Assembly: GCF_030818695.1 (NCBI RefSeq)
Contig: NZ_JAUTAR010000001.1
Span: forward strand, 2,660,501-2,724,500
Source: Chryseobacterium sp. SORGH_AS_0447
GTDB taxonomy: Bacteria > Bacteroidota > Bacteroidia > Flavobacteriales > Weeksellaceae
Direction of reading: 5' to 3'
DNA length: 64,000 nucleotides
Shown here: positions 52,068 through 62,649 of the stretch, piece after piece
Numbering within the stretch: position 1 is the stretch's first letter
Layout of the letters: each line of letters opens with the position of its first letter
Notes under the pieces: model-generated
Database searches by the model: none
What the model saw: only the letters and a program-made list of their open reading frames with translations
Told to the model about the DNA's origin: nothing
Program-made: the position numbers and the translations under genes

Positions 52068-53189
52068 TTATACAATAGTTGATTTTCCGAGCTTTACATT
52101 TTCAAAATTATAATACGATTTCTCGGAATAGGTAATATAATCTGCAATAAAGCTTCCCACTTCACTGGTAGAATACGGCTGTTGGCTGTTCAGGTCCACC
52201 GTTACATATTTGTTTTCAATAGCATATTCAACGGATTGTCTTAGTTTCTCCGCTGCCTGATCTAGTTTTAAGTAATCTAGCATCATGGCGGTACTTAAAA
52301 TGGACGCAATCGGATTGGCAATTCCTTTTCCTTTCGCCTGCGGATAAGACCCGTGAATCGGCTCAAACAGGGCATTCCCGTTTCCTATGGAAGCGGATGG
52401 CAGCAACCCGATGGAACCGCCGATTATACTTGCTTCATCCGAAATGATATCCCCAAACATATTTTCCGTAACGATAACATCAAAATGCTTCGGGTTCAGG
52501 ATCAGCTGCATGGCCGCATTGTCTACAAACATAAAATCGAGTTCCACATCCGGATATTCTGCCGCAATTTCCTTGCATACTTTTCTCCATAATCTTGAGG
52601 TGTCCAGAACGTTGGCTTTATCAATCAGGGTCAATTTCTTCCTGCGTTTCTGTGCTTCCTGAAAAGCCATATGAACAATAGGCGCGATTTCGTCACGGTG
52701 GTACTTGCAGTTGTCATAAGCATAGCCTGCTTCTTCATCCGTAAATTTTTCACCGAAATAAATTCCGCTCACCAGCTCCCTGAAAATCTGAATATCCGTA
52801 CCATCAATGATCTCTTTCTTCAGCGGACTTTTCTCTACTAGCGAAGCATAGGTTTTCAGCGGACGAATATTGGCAAAAAGGCCGAGTTCCTTTCGAAGTT
52901 TCAGCAGCCCCTGCTCCGGGCGTACTTTTGCATCCGGATTATTATCAAAAGAAGGATCTCCAATGGCTCCGAAAAGTACCGCATCAGACTTCCTGCAAAG
53001 TTCCAGGGTTTCATCCGGCAGCGGATTTCCTGTTTTGTAAATGGCTTCCGCTCCCATCAGTCCGTATGAAAAATCAAACTGATAATGAAAAGCCTCGCCA
53101 ATCGCATTTAAAATTTTAATGCTTTCCCCTACGACTTCCGGTCCGATTCCGTCACCGGGAAGAACGGCAATGTTGAAATTATTTTTCAT
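52068..53189 (-). CDS. leuB: 3-isopropylmalate dehydrogenase
   Basis: The 373-aa enzyme oxidises and decarboxylates 3-isopropylmalate. Seen are [14 protein letters not shown] at the start, the NAD/substrate motif [32 protein letters not shown] and the metal-site signature [21 protein letters not shown] small C-terminal tail follows. It is the last gene of the leucine operon (order of transcription leuA-leuC-leuD-leuB) and overlaps the end of leuD by 11 bp. Confidence 0.95.
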   Translation of the reverse strand: MKNNFNIAVLPGDGIGPEVVGESIKILNAIGEAFHYQFDFSYGLMGAEAIYKTGNPLPDETLELCRKSDAVLFGAIGDPSFDNNPDAKVRPEQGLLKLRKELGLFANIRPLKTYASLVEKSPLKKEIIDGTDIQIFRELVSGIYFGEKFTDEEAGYAYDNCKYHRDEIAPIVHMAFQEAQKRRKKLTLIDKANVLDTSRLWRKVCKEIAAEYPDVELDFMFVDNAAMQLILNPKHFDVIVTENMFGDIISDEASIIGGSIGLLPSASIGNGNALFEPIHGSYPQAKGKGIANPIASILSTAMMLDYLKLDQAAEKLRQSVEYAIENKYVTVDLNSQQPYSTSEVGSFIADYITYSEKSYYNFENVKLGKSTIV

Positions 53190-53778
53190 ATACTTTTTGT
53201 GTTTTTAGTTCAAATTCTTTTATCGCCTGTTTTCTGCTGATTAAAAAGTCGATATCATCATATCCGTTCATCAGGCATATTTTCTTGTACGAATCGATTT
53301 CAAAGCTTTCTGAATGGTCACCGAAACTGATGATCTGTTTTTCGACATCCACGGTAATTTCTTTTTCGGGATTTTCTGTAATGCCGTTCATGATCTCCTT
53401 TAAAAACTGTTCGGAAACTTTTACCGGTAATAAGCCATTATTCAGGGCATTCCCTTTAAAAATATCCGCAAAGAAACTGGAAACAACAATTCTGAAACCG
53501 TAATCCGTAAGGGCCCAGGCAGCATGCTCACGGCTGCTTCCACAACCGAAATTGTTTCCGGCTACCAGAATTCCCCCGGTATACTGTGGGTTGTTCAGTA
53601 CAAAATCCGAATTCGGTTCGCCGGTATGAACGTTATACCTCCAATCCCTGAAAAGGTTTTCTCCGAAGCCTTTTTTATCAATACTTTTTAAAAAACGGGC
53701 CGGGATAATCTGGTCCGTGTCTATATTTTCCACCGGCAAAGGAATTGCACGGGATGTTATTTTTGTTAATTTCTGCAT
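53179..53778 (-). CDS. leuD: 3-isopropylmalate dehydratase small subunit
   Basis: The 199-aa small subunit has the swivel-domain signatures [14 protein letters not shown] near residue 20, [17 protein letters not shown] near 74-90 (substrate-binding arginine) and [13 protein letters not shown]. With LeuC it isomerises 2-isopropylmalate to 3-isopropylmalate. It starts [16 protein letters not shown] 223-bp gap with repeat family 2 separates it from leuC, unusual within an operon; its 3' end overlaps leuB. Confidence 0.95.
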   Translation of the reverse strand: MQKLTKITSRAIPLPVENIDTDQIIPARFLKSIDKKGFGENLFRDWRYNVHTGEPNSDFVLNNPQYTGGILVAGNNFGCGSSREHAAWALTDYGFRIVVSSFFADIFKGNALNNGLLPVKVSEQFLKEIMNGITENPEKEITVDVEKQIISFGDHSESFEIDSYKKICLMNGYDDIDFLISRKQAIKEFELKTQKVYEK

Positions 53779-53796
53779 TTTGTTTTAGCTTTAAAA

Positions 53797-53995
53797 TGTC
53801 AATTGTCAATTCCTGCGGGTTAATCCCCTTCGCTTGTCAATTTTTAACTCGTATGAAATTCATATGAAAGCAAATTCGCCATTTGTCTTTTTGTCAATGG
53901 TCAATTTTACTTCGTAAGTCAATAGTGAATCTTTAACTGTTTACATTCACTTGCGCAGCAAAATTGACTCGCAAAGCGAAATTCACCATTCACTT
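53797..53995 (-). repeat. intergenic repeat family 2, copy 2
   Basis: Read on the minus strand, the gap between leuC and leuD begins AGTGAATGGTGAATTTCGC and continues with GAGTCAATTTTGCTGCGC, AAGTGAAT and ACTATTGAC words, ending AATTGACAATTGAC. It matches the element at 5980-6166 in order and orientation relative to transcription. Confidence 0.68.
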
Positions 53996-54001
53996 TTATC
54001 A

Positions 54002-55381
54002 TCAGTTTTCAAAAACCGAAATTTTTCCTTCAACGGCAACTTTTGCAGCAGTTAACGGGCTGGCCAGAATGGTTCTTGCACCCTGCCCCTGACGGCCTTC
54101 GAAATTCCTGTTGGACGTGGATACACAATATTCGCCTTCCGGAATTTTATCATCATTCATAGCAAGACACGCCGAACATCCGGGCTGTCTGATCTGAAAT
54201 CCGGCTTCGTTGAAGATGAGATCCAGACCTTCTTCAAAAATCTGTTTTACCACCTGTTGAGAACCGGGAACAATCAAGGCCTGAACATTTTCCGACTTTC
54301 TTTTTCCTTTAATATAGTTTGCCGCGGTACGGAAATCTTCAATTCTCGCATTGGTACAGCTTCCTATAAAAACATAGTTTACGGTAATATCAGAAAGGGC
54401 CTGCCCCGCTATTAATCCCATATATTTCAATGCCTTTTCCTCAGAGTCATTCTGCGGTACCGGAATATTCTGGCTGATGGAAATTCCCATTCCCGGATTC
54501 GTTCCATAGGTTACCATCGGATAAATATCCGCGGCATCAAAAGAAAACTCTGCATCAAAGACCGCTTCATCGTCGGTTTTCAAAGTTTTCCAGTATTCCA
54601 GTTTTTCTTCCCATTCTTCAGCCTGCGGTGCAAAGGTTTTTCCTTTTACATAGCTAAAGGTGGTTTCATCGGGAGCGATCATACCTCCGCGGGCACCCAT
54701 CTCGATGCTCATATTGCAGACGGTCATTCTTCCTTCCATTGACATTTCCTCAAAAACATTCCCGGCATATTCGCAGAAATATCCGGTTCCGCCATCGGTC
54801 CCGACTTTTGAGATAATGTATAAAATCACATCTTTGGGCTGAACATTTTCATTCAGTTTCCCGTTTACGGTGATCCTCATGGATTTTGGCTTATTCAACA
54901 GCAGACACTGGCTCGCAAAAACCTGCGCTACCTGGCTTGTCCCTATTCCAAAAGCAATGGAACCGAAAGCGCCATGGGTAGATGTATGGCTGTCTCCGCA
55001 GACAATGCTCATTCCCGGCTGGGTAATGCCCAGTTCAGGAGCGATAATGTGTACAATCCCCTGATACGGATGGCCTAAACCATACAGTTCAATATTATTT
55101 TTCTTACAGTTTGCCGTCAGCTGCTCCACCTGGTTTCGTGAAGATTCGTCACGGATCGGCTTATCCTGATCCCACGTCGGTACATTATGGTCGGCAGTGG
55201 CCACAATCTGTCGGGGCCTGAAAATTTCAAGGTTTCTGGATTCCAGTTCTGCGAATGCCTGTGGGCTTGTCACTTCGTGGATCAGGTGTTTGTCGATATA
55301 AATAATCTGAGGTCCGTCGGGAATCGTTTCTACGACGTGCGCATCCCAGACTTTATCAAAAAGTGTTTTCTTATTATCCAT
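54002..55381 (-). CDS. leuC: 3-isopropylmalate dehydratase large subunit
   Basis: The 459-aa aconitase-family subunit shows [33 protein letters not shown], the first cluster cysteine in [15 protein letters not shown] near residue 340 and the pair in [14 protein letters not shown] near 400, which together ligate the 4Fe-4S cluster. It isomerises isopropylmalate with LeuD. It starts 29 bp after the leuA stop. Length is normal. Confidence 0.96.
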   Translation of the reverse strand: MDNKKTLFDKVWDAHVVETIPDGPQIIYIDKHLIHEVTSPQAFAELESRNLEIFRPRQIVATADHNVPTWDQDKPIRDESSRNQVEQLTANCKKNNIELYGLGHPYQGIVHIIAPELGITQPGMSIVCGDSHTSTHGAFGSIAFGIGTSQVAQVFASQCLLLNKPKSMRITVNGKLNENVQPKDVILYIISKVGTDGGTGYFCEYAGNVFEEMSMEGRMTVCNMSIEMGARGGMIAPDETTFSYVKGKTFAPQAEEWEEKLEYWKTLKTDDEAVFDAEFSFDAADIYPMVTYGTNPGMGISISQNIPVPQNDSEEKALKYMGLIAGQALSDITVNYVFIGSCTNARIEDFRTAANYIKGKRKSENVQALIVPGSQQVVKQIFEEGLDLIFNEAGFQIRQPGCSACLAMNDDKIPEGEYCVSTSNRNFEGRQGQGARTILASPLTAAKVAVEGKISVFEN

Positions 55382-55410
55382 TTTTAATTGATTCCGTTAA
55401 AATCAAGCTT

Positions 55411-56574
55411 CTATCCTATTTTCCTTGTCACTCTTTCGATGATTGCACTGAGATCATCATTGTCTACTTCTTTCTTACGGTCGGCCACCTTAAGGAATTC
55501 CTGGTACAAGAAGTCGAGTTCATTTTTAGTAACTTCGAAACCGATATGCTTGTACCGGTATGCCAATGCAGAACGTCCGCTTCTTGCCGTTAAAACAATC
55601 GTTGAAGCATTCACTCCTACCTCCGAAGGATCGATGATTTCATACGTTTCCCGGTTTTTGATGACCCCGTCCTGATGAATCCCTGAGCTGTGTGCAAAAG
55701 CATTGGCTCCTACGATGGCTTTATTCGGCTGTACAGGCATTCCCATCAACTCGGAAACCAAAAGGCTTATCGGGTTCAGCATTTTAGATTGTACATACGT
55801 ATATAAATTAAGGTTCGGATGCTGTTTAAGAATCATTACGACTTCTTCCAGAGCGGTGTTTCCGGCACGTTCGCCAAGTCCGTTGATGGTACATTCTATT
55901 TGCCTTGCTCCGTTGATAACGCCGGAAATAGAATTGGCCGTGGCCATTCCAAGATCGTTGTGGCAATGGCAGGAAAGGATCGCCTTATCGATACCGGTTA
56001 CATTTTCTTTTAAATATTTTATTTTTTTACCGTATTCCTCAGGAAGACAATATCCGGTGGTGTCGGGAATATTCAGTACCGTGGCACCGGCTTTAATAAC
56101 CGCTTCACATACTTTTGCCAGGTAATCGTTATCGGTTCTGCCCGCATCTTCTGCATAAAATTCTACGTCTTCCACATAGGTTTTGGCATATTTTACTGCC
56201 TGAACCGCTCTTTCGATGATATCTTCCCGGTTGGAATTGAATTTAAACTTAATATGGGAATCCGAAGTTCCGATTCCTGTATGGATTCTCGGTCTTTTGG
56301 CAAAACGTAAGGCTTCGGCGGCGGTATCGATATCCTTCTGATTGGCTCTCGTTAATCCGCAGACCTTTGCATTTTTTACCAGCTTTGAAATTTCCGAAAC
56401 GGAATGAAAATCTCCCGGACTTGAAACGGGAAAACCGGCCTCGATAACATCTACCCCCAGTTCATCCAGCTTTTCGGCAATCATTAATTTCTGTTCCGTA
56501 TTCAGTTTACAGCCAGGGACCTGTTCCCCATCCCGTAACGTGGTATCAAAAATTTCAATTTTTTCGGAATTCAT
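55411..56574 (-). CDS. leuA: 2-isopropylmalate synthase, short form without regulatory domain
   Basis: The 387-aa protein has the DRE-TIM metallolyase core: [15 protein letters not shown] near residue 9, the [15 protein letters not shown] metal-binding segment with the two histidines, and [15 protein letters not shown]. It condenses acetyl-CoA with ketoisovalerate as the first step of leucine synthesis. Typical LeuA has about 510-560 residues with a C-terminal leucine-binding LeuA_dimer domain; here the protein ends near the subdomain region, so feedback control by leucine through that domain is not expected. Homocitrate synthase-like enzymes share this length, but the leuCDB neighbours make leuA the best call. 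Confidence 0.9.
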   Translation of the reverse strand: MNSEKIEIFDTTLRDGEQVPGCKLNTEQKLMIAEKLDELGVDVIEAGFPVSSPGDFHSVSEISKLVKNAKVCGLTRANQKDIDTAAEALRFAKRPRIHTGIGTSDSHIKFKFNSNREDIIERAVQAVKYAKTYVEDVEFYAEDAGRTDNDYLAKVCEAVIKAGATVLNIPDTTGYCLPEEYGKKIKYLKENVTGIDKAILSCHCHNDLGMATANSISGVINGARQIECTINGLGERAGNTALEEVVMILKQHPNLNLYTYVQSKMLNPISLLVSELMGMPVQPNKAIVGANAFAHSSGIHQDGVIKNRETYEIIDPSEVGVNASTIVLTARSGRSALAYRYKHIGFEVTKNELDFLYQEFLKVADRKKEVDNDDLSAIIERVTRKIG

Positions 56575-56722
56575 AATGAAGTTTTTTACTTAATTTTGAA
56601 TCAAAACTAAAAAGATGAAATGTTTAATCACTTGCTGTCCTTACAAAAACTACAATATTCAAAATCATACAGTTCAATATTAATCAACTGATAATCATAT
56701 TTTTAAAATCCTAAAATTTACA

Positions 56723-58268
56723 ATGGCAGAATTGCATAAAGATTTCTTATTTATACTGATTAAATCCCTGACAACCTCAGAAAAACGACAATTCAGGCTG
56801 TATGTAAACCGTCTCGGGATTAATGTGGATGCCAAGTTTCTGCTCCTGTTTTCCGAAATGGATAAGATGAATGAGTATGATGAAAATATTATCCTCCATA
56901 AAAAGATATCGACCAAGCAGCAATTGTCTAATCTTAAAGCGCACCTTTACAAGCAGATCCTGGTGAGTCTACGGCTGAATCCAAGCCATCAGAATTACAG
57001 GATCCAGCTTCGCGAACAATTGGATTTTGCAAATATCCTCTACCAAAAAGGATTATATAAGCAGGCATTAAAGATTCTCGAAAAAACCAAGCAGTCAGCA
57101 CTTGAACTGGATGAAAAAACCATCGCTTCTGAAATTATCGATCTGGAAAAAGTAATTGAATCGCAATTTATTACCAGGAGTTTTGATGGACGCGCGGATG
57201 AACTGATCAGACAGTCCACAGAAATCAGCAGGCAAAATCATTATGCTACTGAGCTATCTAATCTTTCCCTGAAATTATACAGTGAAATGCTAACCCACGG
57301 CTACGTAAAAAACGATGAAGACCGGGCCGAAATTATGGAGATCTTTAACAACCAGATCCAGCGAATTAATTTTAAAAAGCTGAATTTCACGGAAAAGCTC
57401 TGGTATTTTAAAGCACATGTCTGGAAGAACCAGCTGCTTCAGGAATACAAATACACGCTAAAGTATGCTTTTCAATGGGTGGATCTTTTTCATAAAAATC
57501 CGGAGATGATCGTCAGCCATCCGGTCTGGTATATTAAAGGCAATACTTATCTCCTAAAAATTCTTTTCCTGTACGGAAATATTGATATTCTGGAAAACAG
57601 TTTCCGGGAATTTAATGAGACGGTCCGGTCTTCAAGCTTTGCTCAAAATGAAAATCTGCAATCGCTTATCTTCCTGACTCATTACAACACATTAATGAAT
57701 ATTCACTTTGTAAAGGGTGAATTTTTTTCCGGGTCCAAACTGATTCCCGAGATCGAGCTGAAAATGGAAAAGCTCCGGGACAAGATCGATGAACATCATT
57801 TTATGATTTTATACCTGAAAATGGCTGCGATGCTTTTCGGAAGCAAAAAATTTGAAGAATCGATACAGTACTCGTTAAAGATCATTGAATCCAAAGGAAA
57901 CGTTCAGGAAGACCTGCTCTTTCATACGAGGATTTTAATTTTTATGGCCAAGTATGAGTCCGGAAATGACGAAGATTATGATGAGCTGATTAAAGCCGCT
58001 CTGAAATTTGTCAAAAAAATGAAAAAAACCCGATTCGTTTCATGCCGAAAGTATTGATTTTTTCAGGAATTTAAATAATATAACCCCCGACCGGCAACTG
58101 ACAGCATTCAAAGAATTTGATAAAAAGCTGGAGCATTTTTCGGAAAATGAATATTACCGGAGATCCTTGCTGTATATTGATATTCACGGATGGGTAAAGT
58201 CCAAATTGAGAAATGTGGATGTAATTGAAATCATTAAAGAAAAAGTAAAGTATAAGCGGCGGAATTAA
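56723..58268 (+). pseudogene. hypothetical helical-repeat protein, frameshifted near the 3' end
   Basis: The first 433 codons run from ATG 56723 as a helix-rich protein without signal peptide or membrane helix; TPR-like pairs are visible (ALKILEKTKQSALELDEK, FEESIQYSLKIIES). At the AAAAAAA run at 58022-58028 the frame leaves to VSCRKY and stops at 58057. Removing one A gives KKPDSFHAESIDFFRNLNNI and a clean continuation to a stop at 58268, with LLYIDIHGWVKSKLRN. The total would be about 514 residues. I do not recognise the family; similar Bacteroidota proteins are annotated hypothetical. It may be intact in reality. Confidence 0.75.
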
Positions 58269-58622
58269 GTTTTCATGAGGACTTTGCATTTTGTCATCGG
58301 GCTTTACCATCCTATTTACGTCATTATTTCAGGGATTGCCTCTGTGCATATTGGTTTCGGATCTTATTTTATGTCTGGAACTTATAGCCCTCTTTTTGTT
58401 TTCACTTATTTGAGATACCAATATTTTAATGATCCGATACGTTTTACAATTCGGACATTTTATATTTAAACCACTCAAAATAAGCCATTTAAAAAAGCGC
58501 ATTATTTCAAAACAGTAAATATATTCTCAAAATTCTTTCTTTTGCCAGGAAAAGGCAGCAGCGAAATTCAGTCTTATCTTTTACAATTCCCTCTGAAAAT
58601 AGCATACTAACTAAAAATTTCG
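58269..58622. other. gap before thrS without a supported gene
   Basis: Only a 64-codon frame (58275-58469) with hydrophobic, Tyr/Phe-rich content and no convincing start signal is seen; I do not call it a gene. Confidence 0.4.
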
Positions 58623-58630
58623 TATTTTTG
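58623..58630 (+). promoter_or_regulatory. -7 box upstream of thrS
   Basis: TATTTTTG matches TAnnTTTG, 24 nt before the ATG at 58655. Confidence 0.5.
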
Positions 58631-58654
58631 CATCTTAAAATTTCTTAGTAAACA

Positions 58655-60574
58655 ATGATAAAAATTACACTTCCAGACAGTAGCGTCAAAGAATTCGAGG
58701 CGGGAGTTACTCCGCTAGATGTGGCAAAATCTATAAGCGAGGGATTGGCTAGAAATACCATTTCCGCAGTTGTTAATGACAAACAAGTAGAGACGACCAC
58801 GCCTATCACCACGGATTCTACGGTACAGTTGCTGACCTGGAACGACGATCTTGGAAAGAAAGCGTTCTGGCATTCTTCTGCCCACCTTTTGGCGCAGGCT
58901 ATCCTTGAGTTTTATCCTGATGCTAAGTTGACCATCGGCCCGGCGATCGAAAGTGGTTTCTACTATGATGTGGATTTCGGCGGCGAAAGCTTATCGGAAA
59001 AGGATTTTGAGAAAATTGAGAAAAAGGTATTGGAAAATGCTAAAAAAGGTTCTACGTTTTCACTATATCCGGTTTCCAAAGAAGAGGCACTGAAGGTATA
59101 TGCAGACAATCCATACAAAGTAGAACTGATCTCCAACCTGAACGATGGTGAAATTACTTTCGTAACCCATGATAACTTCACGGATCTTTGCCGTGGAGGA
59201 CATATCCCGAACACAAGTATTGTAAAGGCGATAAAAATCTTAAATGCAGCCGGAGCATACTGGAGAGGAAATGAAAAAAATCCTCAGCTGACAAGAGTGT
59301 ACGGTGTTTCTTTTCCAAAGCAGAAAGATCTTACAGAGTATCTTGAAAGACTGGAAGAGGCCAAAAGAAGAGACCACAGAAAATTAGGTAAAGAACTTGG
59401 TATTTTTGCGTTCTCTGAAAAAGTAGGTGCCGGATTACCATTATGGTTGCCGAAAGGAACCGCTTTAAGAAGAAAATTAGAAAATTTCCTTTCTGCCGCT
59501 CAGAAAAAAGGAGGTTACGAATTCGTTATGTCGCCGCATATCGGGGCTAAAGAACTGTATGTAACTTCAGGACACTGGGACAAGTACGGAGCCGACAGCT
59601 TCCAGCCGATCAAAACACCAAACGAAGGTGAAGAATTCCTGCTGAAGCCAATGAACTGTCCGCACCACTGCGAAATTTACAAGACTTCACAATGGAGCTA
59701 CAGGGATTTACCTAAGCGATATGCAGAATTCGGAACGGTATACCGTTATGAGCAGTCCGGAGAACTTCACGGATTAACAAGAGTTCGTGGGTTTACCCAG
59801 GATGATGCCCACCTTTTCTGTACTCCGGATCAGTTGTTGGGAGAATTTGAAAAAGTAATTGATCTTGTACTGTATGTTTTCAGATCATTAGGTTTTGAAG
59901 ATTTTGTAACTCAGGTTTCTTTAAGAGATCCTGAAAACAGAGAAAAATATATCGGTTCCGATGAGAACTGGGAGAAGGCTGAAAATGCCATCATCACTGC
60001 AGCGAAGAACAAAGGCCTGAGAACGGTAGTAGAATATGGTGAAGCAGCATTCTACGGTCCGAAGCTGGATTTTATGGTGAAAGATGCATTAGGAAGAAAA
60101 TGGCAGCTTGGAACGATCCAGGTAGATTATAACTTACCGGAAAGATTCGATCTTCATTATATCGGAAGCGATAACGAGAAACACCGACCGGTAATGATCC
60201 ACAGAGCACCTTTCGGTTCAATGGAACGATTCATCGCGATCCTTTTGGAGAATACGGCAGGAGATTTCCCGCTATGGCTGAGCCCGGATCAGTTTATCAT
60301 TCTTCCGATCAGCGAAAAGTATGTAGATTATGCTAAAAAAGTTTCAGAATTTTTAGAAAATCACGATATTAGCGGCCAGATTGACGACAGAAACGAAAAG
60401 ACCGGTAAAAAGATCCGTGATGCGGAATTGAATAAAATTCCATTCATGCTTGTAGTAGGGGAAAACGAGGAGAAAGATGGCACAATTTCTGTACGTAGAC
60501 GGGGTGAAGGAGATCTTGGAGTAATGAATCTTGATGATTTCGTTTCCTACTTCAAAAAAGAATCTGCGATATAA
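58655..60574 (+). CDS. thrS: threonyl-tRNA synthetase
   Basis: The 639-aa class II synthetase begins with a TGS domain ([20 protein letters not shown]), then the editing domain with [10 protein letters not shown] and the HxxxH plus C/H zinc-type editing residues (LCRGGHIP), then the catalytic domain: [12 protein letters not shown] with the Zn ligand Cys, motif 2 [20 protein letters not shown], motif 3 [17 protein letters not shown], and a C-terminal anticodon-binding domain. It charges tRNA-Thr in the cytoplasm. infC follows after 94 bp on the same strand. Confidence 0.97.
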   Translation: MIKITLPDSSVKEFEAGVTPLDVAKSISEGLARNTISAVVNDKQVETTTPITTDSTVQLLTWNDDLGKKAFWHSSAHLLAQAILEFYPDAKLTIGPAIESGFYYDVDFGGESLSEKDFEKIEKKVLENAKKGSTFSLYPVSKEEALKVYADNPYKVELISNLNDGEITFVTHDNFTDLCRGGHIPNTSIVKAIKILNAAGAYWRGNEKNPQLTRVYGVSFPKQKDLTEYLERLEEAKRRDHRKLGKELGIFAFSEKVGAGLPLWLPKGTALRRKLENFLSAAQKKGGYEFVMSPHIGAKELYVTSGHWDKYGADSFQPIKTPNEGEEFLLKPMNCPHHCEIYKTSQWSYRDLPKRYAEFGTVYRYEQSGELHGLTRVRGFTQDDAHLFCTPDQLLGEFEKVIDLVLYVFRSLGFEDFVTQVSLRDPENREKYIGSDENWEKAENAIITAAKNKGLRTVVEYGEAAFYGPKLDFMVKDALGRKWQLGTIQVDYNLPERFDLHYIGSDNEKHRPVMIHRAPFGSMERFIAILLENTAGDFPLWLSPDQFIILPISEKYVDYAKKVSEFLENHDISGQIDDRNEKTGKKIRDAELNKIPFMLVVGENEEKDGTISVRRRGEGDLGVMNLDDFVSYFKKESAI

Positions 60575-60591
60575 AAATCAAAGTTTCTTAA

Positions 60592-60629
60592 ATTCAGAAT
60601 CAATGATTACATGATCGCTTATTCTGAAT
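60592..60629 (+). promoter_or_regulatory. inverted repeat between thrS and infC
   Basis: ATTCAGAAT and ATTCTGAAT flank a 20-base loop. No T-tract follows, so it is not a terminator; it could be a structured leader of infC. Confidence 0.3.
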
Positions 60630-60668
60630 AATATTTAAATTAGAATTAACCAATAAAATTATAATACA

Positions 60669-61229
60669 ATAGCACAAAGATTTAACAACAGGGGCCCACA
60701 AAGACGTCCGGTACAGGAGGACTTACACTTGATCAACGATAAAATTCGTGTGAGAGAGCTTCGTTTGGTGGGCGATAACGTAGAGCCGGGAGTCTATCCT
60801 ACTGATAAAGCAAAACAGATTGCCCAGGAACAGGAACTGGATCTGGTAGTAATTTCCGATAAGGCTGAACCGTTTATTGCTAGAATATTGGACTATAAAA
60901 AGTTCTTATACGAGCAAAAGAAGAAACAAAAGGAATTGAAAGCCAAGCAGGTAAAAGTGGTTGTAAAAGAGATCCGTTTCGGGCCTCAGACCGACGAGCA
61001 CGATTACGAATTCAAGAGAAAGCATGCTGAAAAATTCCTTGAAGAAGGTTCAAAATTAAAGACCTACGTATTTTTTAAAGGACGTTCGATTATCTTTAAA
61101 GACCAGGGAGAAATCTTACTTTTAAAACTTGCCCAGGAACTGGAGCACGTTGGAAAAGTAGACCAGCTTCCTAAGCTTGAAGGAAAAAGAATGATTATGA
61201 TGATGAGTCCTAAAAAACCAGCTAAATAA
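60669..61229 (+). CDS. infC: translation initiation factor IF-3, inferred AUA start
   Basis: The IF-3 core runs from [20 protein letters not shown] to [14 protein letters not shown], with the linker [20 protein letters not shown] and [19 protein letters not shown]. The first normal start is TTG at 60729, which would leave out the basic N-terminal arm. Upstream in frame, ATA at 60669 opens [19 protein letters not shown], as in IF-3 N-termini, and a stop lies just 15 bases before it. E. coli infC also uses a rare start (AUU), allowing autoregulation through IF-3 itself. I infer AUA here; a TTG start would give 166 aa. It has its own terminator. Confidence 0.85.
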   Translation: MAQRFNNRGPQRRPVQEDLHLINDKIRVRELRLVGDNVEPGVYPTDKAKQIAQEQELDLVVISDKAEPFIARILDYKKFLYEQKKKQKELKAKQVKVVVKEIRFGPQTDEHDYEFKRKHAEKFLEEGSKLKTYVFFKGRSIIFKDQGEILLLKLAQELEHVGKVDQLPKLEGKRMIMMMSPKKPAK

Positions 61230-61267
61230 TCGATAGCCGGATCTTTAGATCCGAAATTACAATATAC

Positions 61268-61300
61268 AGCCTCAAATTTTTTTGAGGCTTTTGTTTTTTC
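61268..61300 (+). terminator. terminator after infC
   Basis: AGCCTCAAA pairs with TTTGAGGCT around TTTT, followed by TTTGTTTTTT. Confidence 0.85.
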
Positions 61301-61486
61301 AACCATTTAATTTTAATGAATTATATTAAAGTTCTTTTATAAATTTATAGCAATTACTGAATAATTTTTAGTTTTTACCATACATCAAGATTATCCGTTT
61401 AATTTCGTATTAGATTTGCTTCAGAAAATGAGACAATAAAAACTCATTTAAAAATTAAAATTTAATAACAATTAAACAACAAAGCA

Positions 61487-62308
61487 ATGAGTACATTAAA
61501 ATTAAAAGACGGAACAGAAATTTTCTATAAAGATCAGGGAGAAGGTCCTGTACTGATGTTTCATCATGGATGGCCCCTATCTTCTGATGACTGGGATGCA
61601 CAGGTTATTTTCTTTTTGCAAAGAGGATATAGAGTCATTACTCATGACAGAAGAGGTCACGGGCGTTCAAGCCAGAATATTTATAATCATACAATTGAAC
61701 AATATGCTTCTGATGCGGCAGAACTGGTAGAGTTTCTGGATCTGAAGGATGTTGTGCATATCGGACATTCTACCGGCGGCGGCGAAGTAATCCGCTATGT
61801 AAACAAATATGCTAACGGAAGAGCAAAAAAGGCTGTACTGATAAGCGCTGTTCCTCCGGTTATGGTAAAAAGCGAAAACAATCCTGACGGTATTCCAATG
61901 GAAGTTTTTGATAACATCAGAGATCAGACCTTAAATAACAGAAACCAGTTTTATATTGATTTAACGGTTCCTTTTTATGGCTATAATAGAGAAGGTGCAG
62001 TGGTAAAGGAAGGCGTACAGAGAAATTGGTGGAGACAAGGTATGATGGGAGGAATTGTAGCCCATTATGACGGAATTAAAGCTTTTTCTGAAACAGACTT
62101 TACCGAAGATCTGAAAGCTGTAGATATTCCGGTACTGTTGCTGCACGGCGAAGACGATCAGATTGTTCCTATCGAAAATTCTGCAATAAAATCAGCAAAA
62201 TTGTTGAAAAACGGTAAACTGATTACTTATCCAGGTTTTCCGCACGGAATGCCTACTACCGAGCATCAAACAATTAATAAAGATCTTCTGGAATTTATTG
62301 AAGCTTAA
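61487..62308 (+). CDS. alpha/beta hydrolase (non-haem chloroperoxidase-like)
   Basis: The 273-aa protein has the oxyanion part HHGWPLSSDDW, the nucleophile elbow GHSTGGGE with Ser95, the acid in LLLHGEDDQIVP and the catalytic His in PGFPHGMPTTEH. These match the arylesterase/cofactor-free haloperoxidase group. The natural substrate is unknown. It is odd in place: it lies between infC and rpmI-rplT, which are normally adjacent, with terminators on both sides and its own 5' region. Confidence 0.9.
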   Translation: MSTLKLKDGTEIFYKDQGEGPVLMFHHGWPLSSDDWDAQVIFFLQRGYRVITHDRRGHGRSSQNIYNHTIEQYASDAAELVEFLDLKDVVHIGHSTGGGEVIRYVNKYANGRAKKAVLISAVPPVMVKSENNPDGIPMEVFDNIRDQTLNNRNQFYIDLTVPFYGYNREGAVVKEGVQRNWWRQGMMGGIVAHYDGIKAFSETDFTEDLKAVDIPVLLLHGEDDQIVPIENSAIKSAKLLKNGKLITYPGFPHGMPTTEHQTINKDLLEFIEA

Positions 62309-62324
62309 ATTTTTTCAGCATAGA

Positions 62325-62370
62325 ATAAATAAAACTACAATCGAAATTTTTTGGTTGTAGTTTTATTTAT
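62325..62370. terminator. terminator after the alpha/beta hydrolase
   Basis: ATAAATAAAACTACAA pairs perfectly with TTGTAGTTTTATTTAT (16 bp, 14-base loop). Confidence 0.8.
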
Positions 62371-62422
62371 GCCTGATCCTGGAATTGAACTCTAGACTCT
62401 TTTTATCCTCGATTGAGTAGCG
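62371..62422 (-). pseudogene. possible degenerate tRNA fragment
   Basis: Read on the minus strand, the segment has a D-arm-like CTACTCAATCGAGG, hardly any anticodon arm, and a T-arm-like GAGTTCAATTCCAGG ending near ATCAGGC. Stem pairing is imperfect, so it cannot be a working tRNA. It may be a coincidence. Confidence 0.3.
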
Positions 62423-62569
62423 TATTTGAGTTCTTTATGTATTTGAAAGCGAAGCCGCCAAAACCAGTCAAAGCGTATCACGTAAGTAAGAAATGACTCC
62501 TTAAGATAAATACATCTAAATTCCTTATTGAAATCTGCAAAAACCCTTTAAGATATCAGTTTTTTTTCT

Positions 62570-62577
62570 TAATTTTG
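62570..62577 (+). promoter_or_regulatory. -7 box upstream of rpmI
   Basis: TAATTTTG matches TAnnTTTG; the mRNA leader would be about 67 nt. Confidence 0.5.
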
Positions 62578-62587
62578 CAGCCTATTA

Positions 62588-62607
62588 TTTCCGGGATTCG
62601 CCGGAAA
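62588..62607 (+). promoter_or_regulatory. hairpin in the rpmI-rplT leader
   Basis: TTTCCGG pairs with CCGGAAA around GATTCG. L20 controls rpmI-rplT through leader structures in other bacteria; whether this hairpin does so is unknown. Confidence 0.35.
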
Positions 62608-62649
62608 CCAAAAACAGATATTGATAACAAAACAATAAAAAGCAAGACA

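Noticed and set aside
58022..58028. A7 run as a programmed ribosomal frameshift site
   Set aside because: The required shift is +1 and the run is not in the phase of a known -1 slippery heptamer; a simple indel is a better explanation.
58275..58469. 64-codon frame before thrS
   Set aside because: Composition is like non-coding AT-rich DNA, and it begins just behind the frameshifted gene without a leader.
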